Assembly (NCBI GenBank): GCA_046484625.1
Contig: JAWOIO010000161.1
Location: forward strand, 1 to 9,652
Direction: 5' to 3'
Length of the DNA stretch: 9,652 nt
Source: DASUAO01 sp046484625
GTDB taxonomy: Bacteria; Actinomycetota; Acidimicrobiia; IMCC26256; PALSA-555
Shown here piece by piece: positions 6,076-9,652 of this stretch. A program made the position numbers and the translations under genes. A model generated the notes under the pieces. The model saw nothing but the letters and a program-made list of their open reading frames with translations. It searched no databases and had not been told where the DNA came from. The number at the start of each line of letters is the position of its first letter. The first letter of the stretch is position 1.

Positions 6076-9000
6076 TTGCCACGAGAACTCGACCGCATCG
6101 CACGGCGCCTCCAGCGGCTCGCCATCCGCCTCGATGAACTGGCCGCGTACCGCGACCGCGCCCGCGAACCGCTCGGAGCGGCCCGCTTCTGGGCGCGGGA
6201 CGCCGACGAACCGTCGGAGCTCGCGCTCGGCGGCCCGTGGCCAACGCACGAGTTCCCGGTGCGGATCGCGTTCGACGCCCGCGTCCCCGAGGCGTGGGCC
6301 GGCTCGCCGGTCCATGCCCGGCTCGCCATCGGCGGCGAGGGGCTGCTGATGCGGGACGGCGTCCCGATCGGTGGACTCAACCCGTACCACACCGAGCACC
6401 CGCTCCTCGGCTCCGCGGCGGGAGGCGAGTCGTTCCTCCTCGAGATCGAGGCCGTCCCGCGGGGGCTCTTCGGCCGCCCGAACGAGCATCCGCGGCTCGA
6501 GCAGGCGCTGCTCGCCCTCCCCGACCTGGAGTTCAGGTCGTTGCACGACGACCTGGCCGCCGCCCTCGCCGCCGCGACCTACCTCGAGGGACAGGGACGG
6601 GAGACGATCGCGGTTCTGCTCGCCGAGGCCCTCGACGACGCCCTCTTGCACCTCGACGTCGACCGCGCCGACAGCGAGGCGTACCTCGCCCGGCTCGTGC
6701 AGTCGCCGGCCGCGAACGAGGTGCTGCGCTCCATCTGGGAAGAGTGGAGCTTCGATCGCGCGGCCGCGGCGCTGCCCGACGAGCTCCGCGCAGGGATCCC
6801 GGCCCTGCGCGCACGCTTCGCGACCTCGCTCGAACGGATCCGCCAGCGCTACCCGGCGGAGGGATCGCTGTGGCTCACGGGCCACGCCCACATCGACCTC
6901 GCGTGGCTCTGGCCCCTCGCCGAGACGCGCCGCAAGGCGCGGCGCACCTTCGCCACGGTGCTCGGACTCATGGACCGCTTCCCCGGGTTCCACTTCAACC
7001 AGTCCAGCTCCCAGCTCTACGCCTACGTGGAGCAGGACGACCCCGCCCTCTTCGATCGTGTCCGTGAACGCGTCCGGGAAGGTCGCTGGGACGTGGTCGG
7101 GGGCATGTGGGTCGAGCCAGATGGCAACCTGCTCTCCGGCGAATCGTGGGCCCGGCAGCTCCTCCACGGGCAGCGCTACCTCCAGGAGCGGTTCGGCCTG
7201 CGGGCGCGCGTGTGCTGGCTGCCCGACACGTTTGGGTACGCGGGCAACCTTCCCCAGCTGCTCGCCCAGGCCGGCATCCCGTACTTCTTCACCACCAAGC
7301 TCACCTGGAACGAGCAGGACGTCTTCCCGCACGACCTGTACCGGTGGGAAGGCATCGATGGCACGACCGTGCTCGCGCACTCCTTCTTCAACCCGCACGG
7401 CGGCTACAACGGTCACGTCGAGCCGCGCGACCTGGGCGAGACCTGGCGCTCGTTCGCAGGCAAGCACCACCACCCGCAGTCGCTCCTCAGCTACGGGCAT
7501 GGGGACGGGGGCGGCGGCCCGACGGCCGAGATGATCGAGTGGTTCGAACGCCTCCAGGACTTCCCCGGGCTCCCGCGCCTCGAGACCGGGCGGGTCGAGG
7601 CGTTCTACGACCGGATCGATCCGGATCGGCTGCCCGTCTGGGTCGGCGAGAAGTACCTCCAGTTCCACCGCGGCACCTACACCAGCCAGGCCCGCACCAA
7701 GGCGCTGCACCGCCGCCTCGAGCACGACCTGGTCGCCGCCGAGACGGCGGCCGCGCTCTCGACGGCGCTCCTCGGCGCCAAGTACCCCCGGGAGAAGCTG
7801 CGCGAGGCCTGGACGGTGCTGCTCCGCAACCAGTTCCATGACATCCTCCCCGGCTCGAGCATCCGCAGCGTCTACGAGGAGGCGGAGCGCGAGTTGGCCG
7901 CAGCCGTCGCCACCGCGTGCGGGCTGCGGGACGCGGCCCTCGCAGGCCTGGGGGCGGAGGTGGCCGCCGACGACGCCCTCGTCGTCTGGAACCTCTCGCT
8001 CGACGATCGGCCGCTCCGCTTCACGGCGCCGCTCCCGGAGCGAGCCGGCGCCTTCGAGCTCCGCACGGCCGACGGTCGGCGTGTTCCGCACGCCGCGACC
8101 GACACGGAGTTGATCGTGTCGACGAGCGACGTGCGCGTTCCCAGCGTCGGCTACACCACGCTGTTCGTCCACGACATGGCGAAGGGGCCGGACGCGGCGG
8201 CGGCGACGGCGTCGGGAGGCCGCGAGAACGAGGGCCCCGGGCCAGCACCGGCGGACGCCCTGCTCGACAACGGGTTCCTGCGCGTCCGCGTGGCCAGCGA
8301 TGGCACCCTCGCCTCGATCTACGACGTCGAGGCCGATCGGGAGGTGCTCGCCGGCCGCGGCAACGCCCTCTGGATGTACACCGACGTGCCGCGCGTATAC
8401 GAGGCCTGGGACGTGGACGAGGGGTACGAGCGCGAAGGGCGAGAACTCTTCGCAGACGAGCCGCACCGCTGGGTGGAGCGCTCGACGGTACGTTCGTCGC
8501 TGCAGGTCGTGCGTCGTTGCGGCACCACGACCGTCGAACAGGAGTACCGCCTCTGGGCCGGCTCACGTCGGCTCGACGTGCACACCCGCATCCGTTGGCA
8601 CGGACGCCGCCAGATGCTGCGCGCCCTCTTCCCCCTCGCGGTGCGGCACGACACCGCGACGTTCGAGACGGCCTACGGCGCCGTCTCGCGCCCGACGCAC
8701 CGCAACACCAGCTGGGACGCCGCCGCCTTCGAGGTGCCTGGCCTACGTTGGGCCGACCTCAGCGAGCACGGCTACGGGGTCAGCCTGCTGACCGACGCGA
8801 AGTACGGCTACTCGGCGCACGGCGGCACGCTCGGTCTCACGTTGCTCCGCGCTCCGACCTACCCCGATCCGCTCGCCGACGAGGGCTCGCACACCTTCAC
8901 CTACAGTCTCCTGCCGCATGCCGATGGCTGGCGCGACGGCACGGTCGCCGCCGCCCACGATCTCAACGACCCGCTTCGCATCGTGCCCGTGCGCAGCGGG

Positions 9001-9378
9001 CGCGGCGCCTGGCCGGCGACGCGCTCCTTGATCGCCACCGACGCCCCGGGCCTCCGACTGTCGAGCCTGAAGCTGGCCGAGGATGGCGACGACCTCGTGT
9101 TGCGGCTCTACGAAGCTCACGGTGCTCGCGGGCGTGCACGCGCGACGCTCGACCTGCCCGCGACGGAGGCGCGGCCGGTCGACGTGCTCGAGGAGCCGAA
9201 CGGGACCGCGGCAGCGACGGTCGAAGCGGGCGGATGGGAGGTCGAGTACCGTCCATACGGCGTTACGACCTGGCGACTCCCGATGGTGCGAAGGACCGAA
9301 GACCCTTGCCCCCGTGAGGACGACCGCCGGCATCGCGCGGAGGTACTCGTCGAGGCCGCGACCGACGAGCCGGGGTAG
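6076..9378 (+). CDS. Alpha-mannosidase, glycoside hydrolase family 38
   Basis: This 1100-residue cytoplasmic enzyme (no signal peptide) releases mannose from alpha-mannosides with retention of configuration. An N-terminal domain of about 260 residues precedes the catalytic barrel. The metal-binding motif GHAHIDLAWLWP is at 269-280 (H270, H272 and D274 region). WVEPDGNLLSGES starts at 345. The nucleophile motif WLPDTFGY carries D384. YGHGDGGGGPT lies at 473-483, and QFHDILPGSS starts at 586 with the zinc-ligand type H588. The C-terminal sugar-hydrolase beta domain follows from about 725 to 1068, after an A/G/P-rich linker (about 701-730). Total length is normal for the long bacterial GH38 class. 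A 32-residue charged tail after TTWRL (1069-1100) goes beyond where the family usually stops. The TTG start has AAGGAG in front. It is the last gene of the operon and indicates that the imported sugar is mannosidic. Confidence 0.95.
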   Translation: MPRELDRIARRLQRLAIRLDELAAYRDRAREPLGAARFWARDADEPSELALGGPWPTHEFPVRIAFDARVPEAWAGSPVHARLAIGGEGLLMRDGVPIGGLNPYHTEHPLLGSAAGGESFLLEIEAVPRGLFGRPNEHPRLEQALLALPDLEFRSLHDDLAAALAAATYLEGQGRETIAVLLAEALDDALLHLDVDRADSEAYLARLVQSPAANEVLRSIWEEWSFDRAAAALPDELRAGIPALRARFATSLERIRQRYPAEGSLWLTGHAHIDLAWLWPLAETRRKARRTFATVLGLMDRFPGFHFNQSSSQLYAYVEQDDPALFDRVRERVREGRWDVVGGMWVEPDGNLLSGESWARQLLHGQRYLQERFGLRARVCWLPDTFGYAGNLPQLLAQAGIPYFFTTKLTWNEQDVFPHDLYRWEGIDGTTVLAHSFFNPHGGYNGHVEPRDLGETWRSFAGKHHHPQSLLSYGHGDGGGGPTAEMIEWFERLQDFPGLPRLETGRVEAFYDRIDPDRLPVWVGEKYLQFHRGTYTSQARTKALHRRLEHDLVAAETAAALSTALLGAKYPREKLREAWTVLLRNQFHDILPGSSIRSVYEEAERELAAAVATACGLRDAALAGLGAEVAADDALVVWNLSLDDRPLRFTAPLPERAGAFELRTADGRRVPHAATDTELIVSTSDVRVPSVGYTTLFVHDMAKGPDAAAATASGGRENEGPGPAPADALLDNGFLRVRVASDGTLASIYDVEADREVLAGRGNALWMYTDVPRVYEAWDVDEGYEREGRELFADEPHRWVERSTVRSSLQVVRRCGTTTVEQEYRLWAGSRRLDVHTRIRWHGRRQMLRALFPLAVRHDTATFETAYGAVSRPTHRNTSWDAAAFEVPGLRWADLSEHGYGVSLLTDAKYGYSAHGGTLGLTLLRAPTYPDPLADEGSHTFTYSLLPHADGWRDGTVAAAHDLNDPLRIVPVRSGRGAWPATRSLIATDAPGLRLSSLKLAEDGDDLVLRLYEAHGARGRARATLDLPATEARPVDVLEEPNGTAAATVEAGGWEVEYRPYGVTTWRLPMVRRTEDPCPREDDRRHRAEVLVEAATDEPG

Positions 9379-9388
9379 CGACCGTCAA

Positions 9389-9423
9389 TCCATGCCATGA
9401 ATGATCGCCATTCACGGCGTGGA
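9389..9423 (+). terminator. Hairpin in the convergent intergenic region, probable end of the operon
   Basis: The arms 9389-9403 and 9409-9423 pair over 15 positions around the loop ATCGC, with one A-C mismatch and one G-U pair. It begins 11 bases after the mannosidase stop. No T-run follows on either strand, so termination would be of the non-canonical or Rho-assisted kind. Because the next gene is on the other strand and also ends here, the structure could serve both units. Confidence 0.5.
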
Positions 9424-9491
9424 GGCGCCCATGGGTGCCAGCCGGTCGTCCGGCGCGTGCGCAGGGGCGAGGCGGCGGTGGATGACCCAGA
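9424..9491. other. Rest of the convergent intergenic region with two further short inverted repeats
   Basis: GGCGCCC-AT-GGGTGCC (9424-9439) is an imperfect palindrome. GCCGG-TCGT-CCGGC (9441-9454) can form a 5-bp stem with a 4-base loop. They lie between the mannosidase and antitoxin gene ends, where terminator-like structures are expected. No gene is supported here; the forward open frame running from 9401 is an antisense shadow of the antitoxin gene. Confidence 0.4.
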
Positions 9492-9652
9492 TCAGCCGCG
9501 CTCGACCAGCCGCCCCGTCACGTACTTGTGCAGGATGCTCGCGATCAACGTCTGGTACGGGATCCCCTCGCGCAGCGCGAGCGCCTGGATGTCGCGCACG
9601 TCGGCGGACGACAGCCGGATGTTGACGCGCCGATCCTTCGTTCCCGTCGCCC
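9492..9652 (-). CDS. CopG-type ribbon-helix-helix antitoxin, C-terminal part (5' end outside window)
   Basis: Read on the minus strand, the last 52 codons before a TGA (complement of 9492-9494) give a typical RHH fold. A short beta strand, DRRVNIRLS, is followed by helix A, SADVRDIQALALREG, and helix B, PYQTLIASILHKYVTGRL, ending VERG. The sequence RVNIRLSSAD...EGIPYQTLIASILHKYV is characteristic of the CopG-family antitoxins of type II toxin-antitoxin systems, which bind their own operator through the paired strands and neutralise a partner toxin. The N-terminus and the partner toxin, if there is one, lie beyond the right edge. The gene runs convergently to the mannosidase operon and is functionally unrelated to it. 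It could also be a solitary RHH regulator. Confidence 0.85.
   Translation of the reverse strand, partial: ATGTKDRRVNIRLSSADVRDIQALALREGIPYQTLIASILHKYVTGRLVERG

Noticed and set aside
6019..8466. 815-codon minus-strand open frame opposite the mannosidase
   Set aside because: Opposite a GH38 enzyme with all catalytic motifs intact; composition is typical of an antisense frame.
9401..9625. 74-codon forward open frame at the right end
   Set aside because: Overlaps the terminator-like hairpin and is antisense to the RHH antitoxin; R/S/A-rich composition without motifs.
1..9652. CRISPR array, tRNA, rRNA, insertion sequence or attachment site
   Set aside because: No regularly spaced repeats, no tRNA-like cloverleaf with CCA end, no transposase motifs and no matching terminal repeats were found by eye on either strand.

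Overview
The window is GC-rich bacterial chromosomal DNA with strong third-position GC bias, ATG and TTG starts, clear Shine-Dalgarno sites and one textbook sigma-70-type promoter. The sugar-binding protein has a plain signal-peptidase-I type leader (A-T-A|Q) and no lipobox, and the sugar transporter has no ATPase gene beside it. This fits a diderm-like, high-GC lineage such as Deinococcota (Trueperaceae type) or possibly Chloroflexota. The taxonomic guess is weak and rests on style, not on a marker gene.

Layout, left to right, all on + unless stated: (1) the 3' part of an unrecognised protein gene, ending at 722; (2) a short intergenic region with a sigma-70-like promoter (772-800) and a palindromic, tandemly repeated candidate operator (822-845); (3) a GntR-type repressor with a LacI/periplasmic-binding-type effector domain (855-2030); (4) a sugar ABC transporter: binding protein (2153-3475), a very stable intercistronic hairpin (3492-3523), then MalF-type (3567-4517) and MalG-type (4514-5383) permeases; (5) a broken ADP-ribosylglycohydrolase-like gene (5383-6071), in which the N-terminal motif region is joined directly to the C-terminal WDTD-motif region in another frame, so most of the catalytic domain is missing; (6) a complete GH38 alpha-mannosidase with a TTG start (6076-9378); (7) a hairpin-rich intergenic region; (8) on the minus strand, the C-terminal part of a ribbon-helix-helix (CopG-type) antitoxin, entering from the right edge (9492-9652).

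Genes 3 to 6 are best read as one alpha-mannoside uptake and degradation operon under a self-repressing sensor. The inferred scheme is that the binding protein captures a (probably mannose-containing) oligosaccharide, the two permeases import it using an ATPase encoded elsewhere, and cytoplasmic GH38 alpha-mannosidase hydrolyses it. The GntR protein would release the operator when it binds a sugar. Genes are tightly packed (ATGA overlap, TGATG overlap, 4-base gap), which suggests translational coupling.

I see no phage, IS, CRISPR array, tRNA or rRNA, and no evident novel defence or biosynthetic system. The most interesting points are the broken glycohydrolase gene with a palindrome at its junction, the repeated operator, the intercistronic hairpin, and the antitoxin fragment at the edge.
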